A program made the translations under genes and the position numbers. The notes under the pieces were generated by a model. That model did no database searches. It had not been told where the DNA came from and was given only the letters and a program-made list of their open reading frames with translations. A stretch of 64,000 nucleotides of DNA, taken from positions 1 through 64,000 of the forward strand of contig JACPQR010000096.1 of NCBI GenBank assembly GCA_016190375.1, given 5' to 3'. The DNA is from Deltaproteobacteria bacterium (GTDB lineage: Bacteria; Myxococcota_A; Polyangia; JACPQR01). Positions 27,001 to 35,351 of the stretch are shown piece after piece (position 1 is the stretch's first letter; every line of letters starts with the position of its first letter).

Positions 27001-27416
27001 ACGATGTCCTCGCCATCCTCGGCCCCGACGCTCTCGTCACCGTCGGCAACCGACTCCGCACCTGGCTCGAACGGCGCTGGCCGAAGGCCCGCTGGCATAG
27101 GGAGCTGCCAGTAGAGGCGCTCGTCCCCGCCGGCAACGACCCCATGGGCGACGGCCCGAACAGCGACGGGCCCCGTCTCGTCTCGGGCACGATCGATCTC
27201 CTCCTCGACACCCCCGACGGGATCCTCATCATCGACCACAAGACCTTCCCCGCCCCGACCGAGGCCGCGTGGAGAAAGGCCGCAGCCAAGCACGCCCCCC
27301 AGCTCGCCGCCTACGCCGCCGCCCTCGCCGTCGCACACGGGCGCCGGGTCGCAGGCACCTGGCTCCACTTCCCCCTTGGCGGCGGCGCGGTCGCCCTCCG
27401 GCCCGGGCACGGCTGA
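24063..27416 (+). CDS. AddA/RecB-like UvrD-family helicase with C-terminal nuclease domain
   Basis: Product of 1,117 residues, start MSRARGLTMVRAGAGSGKTYR set by a 4-bp overlap with the nuclease gene. Superfamily 1A helicase motifs in order: Walker A AGAGSGKT (12-19), motif Ia VTFTTKAAAEL, Walker B VVVDEFQD (about 337-344), GDRKQCIFEFAGADP (motif III), CTYHKAKGLEWPVVIL (motif V) and RLLYVGMTRARDHLVL (motif VI). Residues about 1,038-1,070 (VSGTIDLLLDTPDGILIIDHKTF) match a RecB-type PD-(D/E)XK nuclease motif, so this subunit is itself a helicase-nuclease as in AddA. A role in DNA-end processing, repair or restriction of foreign DNA is likely. Confidence 0.88.
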   Translation: MSRARGLTMVRAGAGSGKTYRLTHDVCDAVAAETPVDGLVAVTFTTKAAAELEARIRRMLVEEGEFDRAQRLPLAYLGTVHAVCLRLIKELALDAGLSPRVDVVPDAASLLREALEHALEPALRAEMNELAARLGVERDELRGVNNWLWPVSEVMELARGNRIRPGDLPRMAEQSAAGLLRLLPTPVEDGAALDGALRRELTSAIAWLETYDDGVKKTAAARAEVLALAREIEHVVRLPWPAWAKLAAIQPADASIDRFRPLIATASDYPRHPAFHEDLRRLTIGVFRAAQKGMESFATWKHERGLVDYVDMIDHALDLLERDEVAADLRSRLRLVVVDEFQDTSPLQLALFTRLHGIAGRSIWVGDRKQCIFEFAGADPALIDAVASWTSREGGETDQLPTNRRSRPELVDLTSAVFAAAMAPLGYEEKEVVATPHRGCPPELASLPPLGIWWLDAAAGSRPSAAKDSAAIAEGVRRLLEDPAATPVVDRATDTVRAVRPGDIAVLVDTNDHAEGIAGALVARGIAAAIARPGLLSTPEGTLVDAALRWLLDPQDSLSEAILEALSGFDGRPAEEWLAHRIDRATDPGGVRPSPAPAPPWRTNLESLRDRLEVLSPIEAVDLTLEALDALGAAAAWPEPSQRRCNLDALRALAAEYEERSHDRREAATVAGLLRFFDETRTTVLSRAGESARDEQHVATGDHAVTVCTYHKAKGLEWPVVILASLGRAERRTAFGVHPESASEGFNPDDPLGGRTIRYWPRPLGSRSVPLVTDVTSSPEGQRVSAAERHERVRLLYVGMTRARDHLVLTARITKRGPSVAWLDELADATGRPLLDLARLPHVADEGADGAPALCLAHPDGRDLTVAPRVWTLDPGTDPPERLGKPDARNWLARPVPASPHAERPRYRISPSRAADDWPTLPPLEIGEIVRLGPPLDLTHATEVQWSAIGNATHAFLACDDPRDPDDVRRELARSLLTAHDVLAILGPDALVTVGNRLRTWLERRWPKARWHRELPVEALVPAGNDPMGDGPNSDGPRLVSGTIDLLLDTPDGILIIDHKTFPAPTEAAWRKAAAKHAPQLAAYAAALAVAHGRRVAGTWLHFPLGGGAVALRPGHG

Positions 27417-28001
27417 TGCTCCCGGTCGCCAAGCCCAAATGCGTGGCCGCAGACGCGAGCCCGCCCAACGAAGGTCGCACGGTCGTTCTCCGCCCCGACG
27501 GTAGATTCCGCCGTCCGTGCTCCGCTTTGTGCCGGTCCGCGTCGTTTGGTCCGCTCCTGCTGGATGTCGAGCACGGTTGTGGTGGCTGCTGCCGTGCCGA
27601 AAGGCTTCCCGACAGGCACGCGCCTCATTTCGTCGTCGCTGGCCGGCGGCGCGAGGAGAAACGCCGCGAGCGAGACGGCGCGCGGAAGCAGGAACGCTGG
27701 CTCCCATCGAGTAGCGCGCGCTCGCGGTCGCTGGCCATCGTGTCTCGAGCGGGCGGCTCGGCCAGGCGCGGGTCGGGGCGCAGCGCGACGTGTGGAGAAC
27801 TGGTGAAGAGGTCGGGGGAACCCTGTGGCTTCGGAGAATGTTGTCGTGGGTGGCGCGGCCGTGGAACGCGAGTAGGGACGCCGCTGCCGGCAGGCCCGTG
27901 GGCGGCCGGCGCGAAGGTTGTGGAGGATTTCGGCGTTGCGTCCCACAGGAGCGCCGTGCTTACGCATCCTCGTCGACACCTTCGACGGCGAGGAGGACTC
28001 G
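27417..28001. other. Gap with a remnant of a small accessory gene
   Basis: No intact gene. On the minus strand about 27,575-27,760 encodes EPAFLLPRAVSLAAFLLAPPASD and flanks, clearly related to the small protein at 34,978-35,313 (EPAFLLTRAVALAALILAPPVTD). The similarity extends into the neighbouring bases. The remainder (27,760-27,990) holds nothing recognisable. Confidence 0.55.
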
Positions 28002-29408
28002 GTGAGCACGATCGGCCGGAACGATCCCTGCCCCTGCGGGAGTGGGAGGAAGTACAAGCGATGCCATCTGGGCGCGGAGGAGCCGGGACAGCCGGCCGGC
28101 GTCCCAGGCCGCGCCGCCGTGCACGATCTGGATGGCCGGCTGGTCGGCGAGATGATTCGGTACGCACGCGGGCGCTTCGGCGATGCCTGGCGTCATGACG
28201 TGCTGGACGACTACCCGGGAGAGCTGGACGCGCGGGAGAGCCACCAGCTGTTCGTGCCCTGGTCGGTCTATCACCGCCCCGTCGAGGGCCGGCCCGTCGC
28301 TGCCTGGTTCTCCGAGGAGCAGGGCGGAAGGCTCTCCGAGGCGGAGCGCTCGTGGCTCGCCGCGCAGGCGATGTCCTGGCTGTCAGTCTGGGAGGTCACG
28401 GAGGTCGACGAAGGAACCGGCCTTTCGGTCGAGGACATGCTCACGAGTGAGACGCGTGTGCTCCACGAGGTCAGCGGCTCTCGGACCCTCGTGGTGCGCG
28501 ATGCCCTGCTGGGTCGCGTCGTCGATCATCGCGGGATCTCGGTATTCTGCGGGATCCACCCGCGGCCGTTGCCGCCCCGGTTCGCCGAGGAGGTCGTCCT
28601 GCGGGTCCGGTCGGCCCTGCGCCGTCGGGTCCGGGCCGTGCCGGTGGAGCGCCTCAGGGAGCCCGGGGTCGCCGACCTCTTGATCGGGCTCTGGGAGGAG
28701 GCGGTACAGGTCCGCAACGCCCGACCGCTCCCGAAGCTCGTGAACACCGATGGCGAGGACCTGATCATGACCAAGGATCGGTTCGCGTTCGACCGGACCG
28801 TTCGCGGGCAGATCGAGAGTCGTCTCCTGGACGTGGAGGGCTCCTCGGCCGAGGAGGGCAACCAGGGCGAGACGATCTTCACGTTCATGCGCCCCGGCAA
28901 CAAGATCCACAAGACCTGGGAGAACACGATCGTCGGCAGCGCGGTGCTCGCCGCCGAGTCGCTCGATCTCGAGACGAACTCCAGGGCGCGGGCCGACCAG
29001 CTCCGCGAGCGCGTCGAGGTCGCCTGCGGAGGGCTCATCGAGCATCGCGCACGGGAGGAGGCGGAGTCCGAGACGCTGCTCCGGGAGGCCAGGACCCGCG
29101 AGCCCACTCCTCGGCCCGTGCCGCCGCCGGAAGCGCTCCAGATCCTGCGCGAGATGAAGGAGAAGCACTACGAGGAGTGGATCGACAAGAGCCTACCCGG
29201 GCTCGGGGGCTTGACGCCGCGCCAGGCGGCCAGGGCCAGGGGGGCCAGCCGGAGGCAGCTCGTCGTGCTCCTGAAGGAGATCGAGAACCACGAGAGCCGA
29301 TCGCCGCCGCAGGAGCGGTACGATCTCGGCACGCTGCGCCGGTCCCTTGGCATCGACGGCGAGGCGCCTGGGCCTCGCAAGGAGCCGCGCGCCGACACGC
29401 GGGCTTGA
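28002..29408 (+). CDS. SEC-C motif protein, 468 residues
   Basis: GTG start 28,002 (MSTIGRNDPCPCGSGRKYKRCH) behind GAGGAGG. The N-terminal 20 residues are a SEC-C zinc-binding motif of the SecA type. The rest is a long unassigned region with LVNTDGEDLIMTKDRFAF (about 245), LETNSRARADQLRERVE and, near the C-terminus, HYEEWIDKSLPGLGGLTPRQAARA, a segment seen at the end of many SEC-C proteins. The same three landmarks recur in the larger SEC-C protein at 40,055, so the two are divergent relatives. SEC-C proteins are often linked to mobile and conflict loci; the role is unknown. Confidence 0.75.
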   Translation: MSTIGRNDPCPCGSGRKYKRCHLGAEEPGQPAGVPGRAAVHDLDGRLVGEMIRYARGRFGDAWRHDVLDDYPGELDARESHQLFVPWSVYHRPVEGRPVAAWFSEEQGGRLSEAERSWLAAQAMSWLSVWEVTEVDEGTGLSVEDMLTSETRVLHEVSGSRTLVVRDALLGRVVDHRGISVFCGIHPRPLPPRFAEEVVLRVRSALRRRVRAVPVERLREPGVADLLIGLWEEAVQVRNARPLPKLVNTDGEDLIMTKDRFAFDRTVRGQIESRLLDVEGSSAEEGNQGETIFTFMRPGNKIHKTWENTIVGSAVLAAESLDLETNSRARADQLRERVEVACGGLIEHRAREEAESETLLREARTREPTPRPVPPPEALQILREMKEKHYEEWIDKSLPGLGGLTPRQAARARGASRRQLVVLLKEIENHESRSPPQERYDLGTLRRSLGIDGEAPGPRKEPRADTRA

Positions 29409-29772
29409 GCGGAGGGACGCGCGGGTGGCGCGGCCCGAGCTCCTTTGATTCCTTGAATCGCACGTGAGGCACGGGTGACAGCCGCACCTGGTCGAGCTCG
29501 ATCTCGTCGGGCATGGTCAGAGATGGCAGCGAGGGCAGTTCGCGCAGGGACTGGATGACCCCGTCGGCCTCGTCCCAGGGCGCCGAGACCTCTGAGTCTT
29601 GCGAAGCGCGGCGAGCCAATGGAACGCCAACATGCCGCGTGTCTCGCGGGCCCACCAGAAGCCCCGAGCTTGTGCGGCTGAGGTCAGGTCGGAGAGCGTG
29701 GTGTCCGTCTGCTGGTCCCCGGGTCCGAGGTACGCGGAACGGTCCCACCGCGGCCCACTTTCATCGCCTCCC
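29409..29772 (-). pseudogene. Decayed coding remnant between SEC-C and primase-helicase genes
   Basis: Two minus-strand frames together look like one broken gene end. The first reads DLTSAAQARGFWWARETRGMLAFHW and then shifts frame. The second reads PWDEADGVIQSLRELPSLPSL and MPDEIELDQVRLSPVPHVRF down to about 29,440. The pieces have amino-acid-like composition and read in order, but no full gene survives. The family is not identified. Confidence 0.35.
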
Positions 29773-32346
29773 TCAGTCGTCCTCGTCGAAGTGCAGCAGG
29801 GCCTCCTCGTCCCACTCGATGGTCCGCTCGTCGGGCGGATCAGGTGGCGGGGGAGCGAAGCCGAGGGGGGACTCGTCGCGAGCGTAGCCGATGGCCCGAT
29901 AACCACGCAGGCGGCTCTCGAACATCTTGACCAGCATCGGGACACCGCCGTCGACGTAGTCGTAGATGCGCACCTCGGTCTTGCGCGGGTGGAGCCGATG
30001 GAGGCGACCCGTGTACTGGATCAGGGTGCCCTTGAGGGAGATTGGGAGGGCAAGGAATAGCGTGTCGAGCCGGGCGTCGTCGAAGCCCTCGCCGATGTAC
30101 CTCCCCGTCGCCAGGATCAGACGCTCCGCGTCGTCCGGGATGTGGCTCAGACGGTCGCCGCTCGCTTTCCGTTGCTTTCTCGACCTGCCGCCCTCGAGCA
30201 CGACGATGTGCCGGACGAAGCCATGGAGTCGCTCAGCGAGGACCCGGAGGTGGCCCTTGCGCTCGGTGAGGAGGATCGGCGAGCGACCTTCCTGAATGGC
30301 GCTGATGACGTCATCGACGATGAGGCGGTTTCGGCCCTCGTCGAGAGTGAGCTCGCGGTAGAAGTCCTGGATCGTCTTGGCCGCATGGCCCGGGCGTAGG
30401 GCGAAGCCGGTGTCTCGCACCATCAGCCGATGATCGAACGGTCGCCTTGCAGCCTGGTTCCTTGCATCGACCGAGAACCGCGCCGGTCCGAGCTGCACCT
30501 CGACGATCGGGTGGTGCCCGTCGCGGCGCTGCGGCGTCGCGGTCAGGCCGACAACGTAGCGGGCCTTCACCTCGTCGAGGATCTTCTCGTATGAGAAGGC
30601 CGCGATGTGGTGGCACTCGTCGATGATCACATGGCCATAGCTCGCGACACCGTCGTCCACGCAGCCCATGCGTCCGAGGCTCTGCAACATCGCGACATCG
30701 AGCCGTCGATTCGGCTTCTTCTTGCTGCCGCTGATCTGACCGATCTCCTTCTCGTCAATGCCCAGGAACATCGCGAGCTGGGCGAGCCACTGGTCGAGGA
30801 GCTGCTGCCGATGGACGAGGATGAGCGTGCTGCGCCGGCGCTGCGCCACGAGGTAGGTGCCCAGGACCGTCTTGCCGATGCCGGGCGGCGCAACGAAGAC
30901 GCCGGTGTCGTGCTCGAGGAGGACACCGGCGGCGGCTTGCTGGAGCGGCGTGAGCTCGCCGCGGAAGGTCACGTCCAGCTCCATTCCCTCGCAGCGCTTG
31001 TCATCGACATCGAGCTTCACCCCGTGCTCGACCAGCAGGGCCTCGAGGTCGGACCTGCAACCGCGCGGGATGGCGATGTGCTCGGGGAGGTCCTCGGCGC
31101 AGCAGATGACCCGCGGCGTGCCTCGCGTCGAGAGGCGCATTCTCTGCTTCTTGGAGAACTCGGGGTTCGCAAAGGCAGCGAGCCGTTGAACCTGATTGAG
31201 CAGGCGTGATGGCACGCCCGCCTTCGCGACGAAGAGCCTCTGGGACAGCACCGCTCTCATCACGGCGGGCAGTGGGCCGCTGATGCGCGGCGTCTTCCTC
31301 CGACTGGAGGGAAGTCGGGTCCACGGAGCGGCGTCCTCTTCGTCGAGCGGTTCTGCGGGCCGCACGCCGACTACCAGGCCCTTGCGCGATGCCTCACGGG
31401 CCAGGTCGGCGACGAGGTCTGGCCCGAGCCGTGGAACGCCCACCAGGTACGCCCGCTGATCTCGCCACGGCTCGAAGGAGTCGTCCACGAAGAGCGTGTT
31501 GCCATGCTTGCGCGCCTCGCCCTGGAGCGGAAGGGCGATGAGGTTCCCGAAGCCACCGCGCGGCATGGTGTCCTGATTCGGGAAGAGTCGATCATACGAT
31601 TCCATGCCGAGCTGGTGCCGCCGCGCCATCGTCTCGGTGATGAGGTAGCAGCCCATGCGCCGCGCAACGTCGGCGGCGACCGGTGTGGAGAAGAAGAACC
31701 AGACGTGTGCGCCATTGCCCGAACGCGAGCGCTCCAGCGACGGCTGGACGCCTGCGTCGCGACAGGTCTCGACGAAGGCAAGAACGTCCTCCTTCCAGCA
31801 TGTCTTGTCGAAGTCGGCGGCGAGGAAACAACAGGTCTCGTCCTCGAGCATCGGGTAGACCCCGATGACCTCCCTTCCGTGCAGGTGGTCGCGGATGATC
31901 TCGTCGCCGAGAGAGAGGAACTTCCGGTTGGCGCACTCGCCGCACCTCACCCTCTTGCGGTCGCGCTTCGGACAGAGCCCTCGCGCCCAGAAGTTCGCGC
32001 AGGCCGGCGCGTAGCCGCTCTCGCCCTTGTCCGGCTTCTCCCAGCGCCTTGCGTAGACGTCCTCGCGGCCCCGGAAGAGCTCGCGGAAAAGTCGCAGCTT
32101 CTCGGCGCTGGTATGCGTGGACGACGGTGCACGACCCGGCGAGACCGCAGGTACGGCCGGGCCAGGTACGGCTAGTGGCAGCATCAGCTGCGCCGGAGCG
32201 CGCTCGGCGGCCGCAAGTTTCTCGCGGAGGCCGACCATCCGGTCGCGCGTTTCGTCCCGCTGGCGCTCGACCTCCGCGAGGCGAGCTTGCTCCCGCGCGA
32301 GCTCGGCGAGCAGCTCGCTCTTGGTCGGCTCGCTCACTCGCTCCAC
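29773..32346 (-). CDS. TOTE-type archaeo-eukaryotic primase fused to superfamily 2 helicase
   Basis: Product of 857 residues, GTG start (MERVSEPTKSELLAEL). An N-terminal coiled coil (about 5-50) is followed by an AEP primase domain (about 82-340): a Cys cluster CANFWARGLCPKRDRKRVRCGEC, catalytic AADFDK (176-181) and ERSRSGNGAHVWFFF (205-219). The superfamily 2 helicase is about 465-840: Walker A APPGIGKT (about 485-492), VIIDECHH (about 570), GLTATPQRRDG, and a C-terminal TGRYIGEGFDDARLDTLFLALP / QYTGRLHRLHP motif VI. This is the domain order of TOTE conflict-system primase-helicases. Such proteins are thought to copy or unwind nucleic acid during anti-invader responses. It is transcribed alone here. 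Confidence 0.88.
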   Translation of the reverse strand: MERVSEPTKSELLAELAREQARLAEVERQRDETRDRMVGLREKLAAAERAPAQLMLPLAVPGPAVPAVSPGRAPSSTHTSAEKLRLFRELFRGREDVYARRWEKPDKGESGYAPACANFWARGLCPKRDRKRVRCGECANRKFLSLGDEIIRDHLHGREVIGVYPMLEDETCCFLAADFDKTCWKEDVLAFVETCRDAGVQPSLERSRSGNGAHVWFFFSTPVAADVARRMGCYLITETMARRHQLGMESYDRLFPNQDTMPRGGFGNLIALPLQGEARKHGNTLFVDDSFEPWRDQRAYLVGVPRLGPDLVADLAREASRKGLVVGVRPAEPLDEEDAAPWTRLPSSRRKTPRISGPLPAVMRAVLSQRLFVAKAGVPSRLLNQVQRLAAFANPEFSKKQRMRLSTRGTPRVICCAEDLPEHIAIPRGCRSDLEALLVEHGVKLDVDDKRCEGMELDVTFRGELTPLQQAAAGVLLEHDTGVFVAPPGIGKTVLGTYLVAQRRRSTLILVHRQQLLDQWLAQLAMFLGIDEKEIGQISGSKKKPNRRLDVAMLQSLGRMGCVDDGVASYGHVIIDECHHIAAFSYEKILDEVKARYVVGLTATPQRRDGHHPIVEVQLGPARFSVDARNQAARRPFDHRLMVRDTGFALRPGHAAKTIQDFYRELTLDEGRNRLIVDDVISAIQEGRSPILLTERKGHLRVLAERLHGFVRHIVVLEGGRSRKQRKASGDRLSHIPDDAERLILATGRYIGEGFDDARLDTLFLALPISLKGTLIQYTGRLHRLHPRKTEVRIYDYVDGGVPMLVKMFESRLRGYRAIGYARDESPLGFAPPPPDPPDERTIEWDEEALLHFDEDD

Positions 32347-32487
32347 CGGGTGGGCCTACGGCTCCCCCCGGGCCCGCCACTCGCTGCGGCGGAGTGAATC
32401 CGCCTCCGCTCGTCCCGATTCGCTTCGCTCATCGGCGTCGATCGCCCCGACTCGAGAGACCCGATGGCTGGCACATCTTCGCGATGA

Positions 32488-32841
32488 CTACGGCGACTCT
32501 GGCTCGACTCGTCCGAGAGCCTCGTCGGTGGCCAGCTCGAGTTCGGCAACCTCGGAGTCGCTGAGGGCGCGAACGTGCACCTTGAGAGCCATCTTGGGGA
32601 TGGCGCGCATCTGGAAAGCCAGCGCCACGGAGTCCCCCCTCAGCCCATCGTCCGAGGCGTGGATGAAGGCGGTTCCCGCCAGGTTCGCACGATCCGTTCT
32701 CGTCGTCAGTGGGACCACCAGGACCGATTGGAGTGTCCGGGTCAGCGTGTCGCTCTGCCACACGACCACCGGGCGTCTCCCGGTCTGCTCTTGACTGCGA
32801 AAGGGGCCGAGGTCGGCCCACCAGATCTCCCCGCGCCTCAA
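32488..32841 (-). CDS. MazF/PemK-family toxin
   Basis: Product of 117 residues with the MazF hallmark start LRRGEIWWADLGPFRSQEQTGRRPVVV, then LQSVLVVPLTT and MRAIPKMALK. Family members are usually ribosome-independent mRNA endonucleases. The TTG start at 32,841 is 9 bp after GAGGAG and overlaps the end of the reconstructed antitoxin frame (stop 32,838). Confidence 0.85.
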   Translation of the reverse strand: MRRGEIWWADLGPFRSQEQTGRRPVVVWQSDTLTRTLQSVLVVPLTTRTDRANLAGTAFIHASDDGLRGDSVALAFQMRAIPKMALKVHVRALSDSEVAELELATDEALGRVEPESP

Positions 32842-33058
32842 TGTTTCTCCTCGGCATCCAAGGAGTCCGCCCACTCGCTCAAGCCTGCCTCGGCAAGCTC
32901 GTGTCCTGACCCAGCCCGCCAGCGAGGCGCCCGAGGTCCCAGCGATCCGGGTCGGGTCGGCGCAGGACAATCAGCCGCACGCGTTCTCCGGCTCGCAGCG
33001 ATACCGGCTTCGCGAGCTTCAGGACGCCGTCCTCGTATCGGGCTTCGATCGGCCGCAC
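32838..33058 (-). pseudogene. DUF104-type antitoxin for MazF, apparently frameshifted
   Basis: From GTG 33,058 the frame reads MRPIEARYEDGVLKLAKPVSL and RAGERVRLIVLRRPDPDRWDLGRLAGGLG, a typical short antitoxin with an AbrB/DUF104-like beta start. It runs to a stop at 32,879. The expected acidic C-terminal helix (ELAEAGLSEWADSLDAEEKH) is present in the next frame and ends at 32,838, exactly at the toxin start. A single-base loss near 32,905 explains both. If real, the toxin-neutralising tail would not be made; a sequencing error is possible. Confidence 0.6.
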
Positions 33059-33157
33059 GAGTGGAAGATAGCATGGCCCGGCCTCCTGATCCCGGCCCGC
33101 GCCGGTGCTTGCGGGCTCGCGCGGCCGCCGGTAGGTGCGCCTGTCGGTTAGAGGAGG

Positions 33158-33310
33158 TCAAGCTCCCGCTCGACCGATCGCGCTCGCAAGGGTTCTGCGA
33201 CGCAGGGACTGCCCGATGATCACCTGTCGCTCCTCGTGCGATGCCGCCCGGTCCTCGACGATCAAGGCCAGGGGGTCGAGGGAGACCGTACACGAGGCCG
33301 GGAGGTGGGT
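33158..33310 (-). pseudogene. BrnT toxin fragment
   Basis: The minus strand encodes TVSLDPLALIVEDRAASHEE and RQVIIGQSLRRRTLASA, matching the central part of the intact BrnT at 38,264 (TVFLDPLGIIVEDQSAAREE...). Both ends are missing and no start remains. Confidence 0.7.
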
Positions 33311-33355
33311 CCTCGCGCGGTTCGCGTGTGCTACGCTGCCATCGGACGCTCGGGC

Positions 33356-34108
33356 GTGACGTCGGCGGTTTCCACGACACCTGCGAGCTCGGGGGCGGTG
33401 GCAGTACTCGACCTCGAGACGCTGCTGGGGCGGCTGTCGGCCGAGGCGCGGGCTCAGGTCGTGTGGGCGAAGAGACCGATCGATCTCGCCATGGCGCGGC
33501 TCCGTTCCGACGTGCTCACCGAGGCGCTCCTTGACGAGGTCACCGCCGAAGCGGTCGGGCCGCTCGCCGCCGTCGTGGGGGCTCTCTGGCGCGCCGTGGG
33601 CTCGAGCCCGGAGCAGTGGCGGGCGGGGCTCATGGAAGATCTGCAACGCGACGAGGAGCGGCTGAGGACGGTTCTTCCGGACGACGACGCCCGTGACACT
33701 CTCGACTGGGTGATGGGCTTCTTGAGGGGACTTTTCGACTGCACCTTCGCCGTCGCGTTGCGCGGCGGGCCGAGCCGGATCGGGCAGGAGGACATCGAGA
33801 GGCTCGGCCGCAAGGCGGACTTCCGCGCGCTCATCCGAATACAGGTGGCGCTGATGGCTGCGGTCGACGCGGCGAAGGTGGGTGAGAGCCCCGAGCGCGC
33901 GCGCGATCTCGTCGACCTCTCGTTCCTCGAGCTGGTCCGGGTGCGGAACCTTCTGCAGGGGCAGGGCCTCCGGCTGTCCGCGTTTCCGCACGAGACGACG
34001 GCGGAGCGACGATCGCGACTCGTCTCCGCCGCCGAGAGGCTGCGTCGGACGATGACCGACGACGACTGGGAGGTGCTCGAGGCCGCTCGGATGCGAGATC
34101 TGGAATGA
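33356..34108 (+). CDS. Unknown protein, 250 residues
   Basis: GTG 33,356 is used provisionally (MTSAVSTTPASSGAVAVLDLE); GTG codons on either side are alternatives, and no strong ribosome site decides. The product is helical and charged, with repeated acidic/Arg-rich helices (SPEQWRAGLMEDLQRDEERLRTVLP; ERARDLVDLSFLELVRVRNLLQ). It has no signal peptide or motif I recognise. Confidence 0.55.
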   Translation: MTSAVSTTPASSGAVAVLDLETLLGRLSAEARAQVVWAKRPIDLAMARLRSDVLTEALLDEVTAEAVGPLAAVVGALWRAVGSSPEQWRAGLMEDLQRDEERLRTVLPDDDARDTLDWVMGFLRGLFDCTFAVALRGGPSRIGQEDIERLGRKADFRALIRIQVALMAAVDAAKVGESPERARDLVDLSFLELVRVRNLLQGQGLRLSAFPHETTAERRSRLVSAAERLRRTMTDDDWEVLEAARMRDLE

Positions 34109-34166
34109 CAGTGCTCGACACCAACACGCCCGGCGGCTGCCGGTTCGACTGACGTGAAGTCGAGCC

Positions 34167-34994
34167 CTACTCGGACCGAGGAGCGCCACGTGGCACCGTG
34201 AGGCACGCGTCAGGTGGCGGCTGGGATGCCGGGGGCGAAGAGACGCCGGGCTGGTTCCTGTCCGGTGCGCCACGAGCTTCGCGTACCTCGACTCGAGCGG
34301 CCAGCTCGGCGATGCGGGCGCGGCGGGCTCGGAGCTTCTCGCGCAGGACCTGCTCCTGGCGTCGGAGGGCGCGCACTTCATCTCGGCAGCGGCGGAAGTG
34401 CTCGCGGTCGGCGTCGACTCCGGCCAGGACGACGTGGATGACGTCCAGGAGATCCTGCGGGGTCGTGATTCGACAGGTGCGGAGATCGTCGTAGCGGGCG
34501 CCGACGGCCTTGCGAATCGAGCTCACGGTTGCGGACGGGAGCCAGAGCCCCCCGTGCTCGCACCACACCCGGTGCAACCCGATGATGACGTGCGGAGGCT
34601 GACGGAGCTCGACCACGACCTCGCGGGGTCCGAGGCCCCGGTTGAAGCGCGCGAAGGCCTCGGCAGCCACGTCGCCGTCCGCGCTCCTCCTCGGCTTGGC
34701 GGTCAGCGAGCTCGTCTGCTCCTCGGCGACCGCGGCGAGCTCCGCCGGATCGAAGAGCCACACGCCGCGGGGGCCGCGGCGCGGGTGCAGCTTCTTGCCT
34801 TCGAGACGGCGGACGGAGGCGATGCTCGTCCCGAGCCGCTCGGCTACCTGGCTTCGCGTCAGCTGCCCTGGAGCGCCTGCCGCAGGGCCTGCGGGGATGC
34901 TCGCCGGAGCGCTTGCCGGAATGCCTGCCGGAGCGCCTGCGGCGGCTGGCTGCCGCTTCGTTGCGGCTCGTTTTCGTTCACCGTTTCCCTTCAT
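34167..34994 (-). CDS. Helix-turn-helix (MerR-like) DNA-binding protein
   Basis: Product of 275 residues. After a Pro/Ala-rich start (about 15-45, repeats of PASAPASIPAGPA) comes a MerR/excisionase-like winged helix (TRSQVAERLGTSIASVRRLEGKKLHP...GVWLFDPAELAAVAEE, about 48-95). A unique region then includes FARFNRGLGPREVVVELRQPPHVIIGLHRVWCEHGGLWLP. A long coiled coil follows (about 205-245) and the tail is Pro-rich. A truncated relative is at 38,698. The gene overlaps the end of the small ORF upstream, suggesting an operon. Confidence 0.75.
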   Translation of the reverse strand: MKGNGERKRAATKRQPAAAGAPAGIPASAPASIPAGPAAGAPGQLTRSQVAERLGTSIASVRRLEGKKLHPRRGPRGVWLFDPAELAAVAEEQTSSLTAKPRRSADGDVAAEAFARFNRGLGPREVVVELRQPPHVIIGLHRVWCEHGGLWLPSATVSSIRKAVGARYDDLRTCRITTPQDLLDVIHVVLAGVDADREHFRRCRDEVRALRRQEQVLREKLRARRARIAELAARVEVREARGAPDRNQPGVSSPPASQPPPDACLTVPRGAPRSE

Positions 34995-35313
34995 GAACCA
35001 ATTCCTTTCGCTCGAATGACGACCGTTGTTCGTGTGCCGCCCTGCCGGCAGGCTGCCCGGCAGGCAGGGGCCTCGGTTCGGCGTCGGTCACGGGCGGCGC
35101 GAGGATCAGCGCCGCGAGCGCTACCGCGCGCGTGAGCAGGAACGCGGGCTCGGCGTCGAGCACGGCGCGGGCGCCGCCGACCACGCGATCATCGAGAACC
35201 GCCTGGGCGAGCGCCCTCGCGTGGGCGACGTCGATCGGCTGGCCGTCGGCCACGGCGCGGAGGAGATCGGCGGCCTGCGCTCGTAGCGGAGATTGATCCC
35301 AGATTGTGCCCAG
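34978..35313 (-). CDS. Small hypothetical protein upstream of the helix-turn-helix gene (start uncertain)
   Basis: About 100 residues, with AADLLRAVADGQPIDVAHARALA and AEPAFLLTRAVALAALILAPP. The second block is short and hydrophobic. No ATG is available; GTG at 35,253 or an unusual codon further up could start it, and the frame runs back through the tRNA-derived repeat. A decayed relative is at 27,575-27,760. Its origin next to the att repeat suggests that its 5' end was replaced during integration. Confidence 0.4.
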   Translation of the reverse strand: MGTIWDQSPLRAQAADLLRAVADGQPIDVAHARALAQAVLDDRVVGGARAVLDAEPAFLLTRAVALAALILAPPVTDAEPRPLPAGQPAGRAAHEQRSSFERKELVHEGKR

Positions 35314-35351
35314 AGGGGGCGTAGGGCCGCGGGATTGCTCGGGGTGGCGGG

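Noticed and set aside
21220..27707. Very long antisense ORFs opposite the AddAB-like operon
   Set aside because: They are shadows caused by high GC at third positions; they contain no domains and no ribosome sites, while the plus strand has complete motifs.
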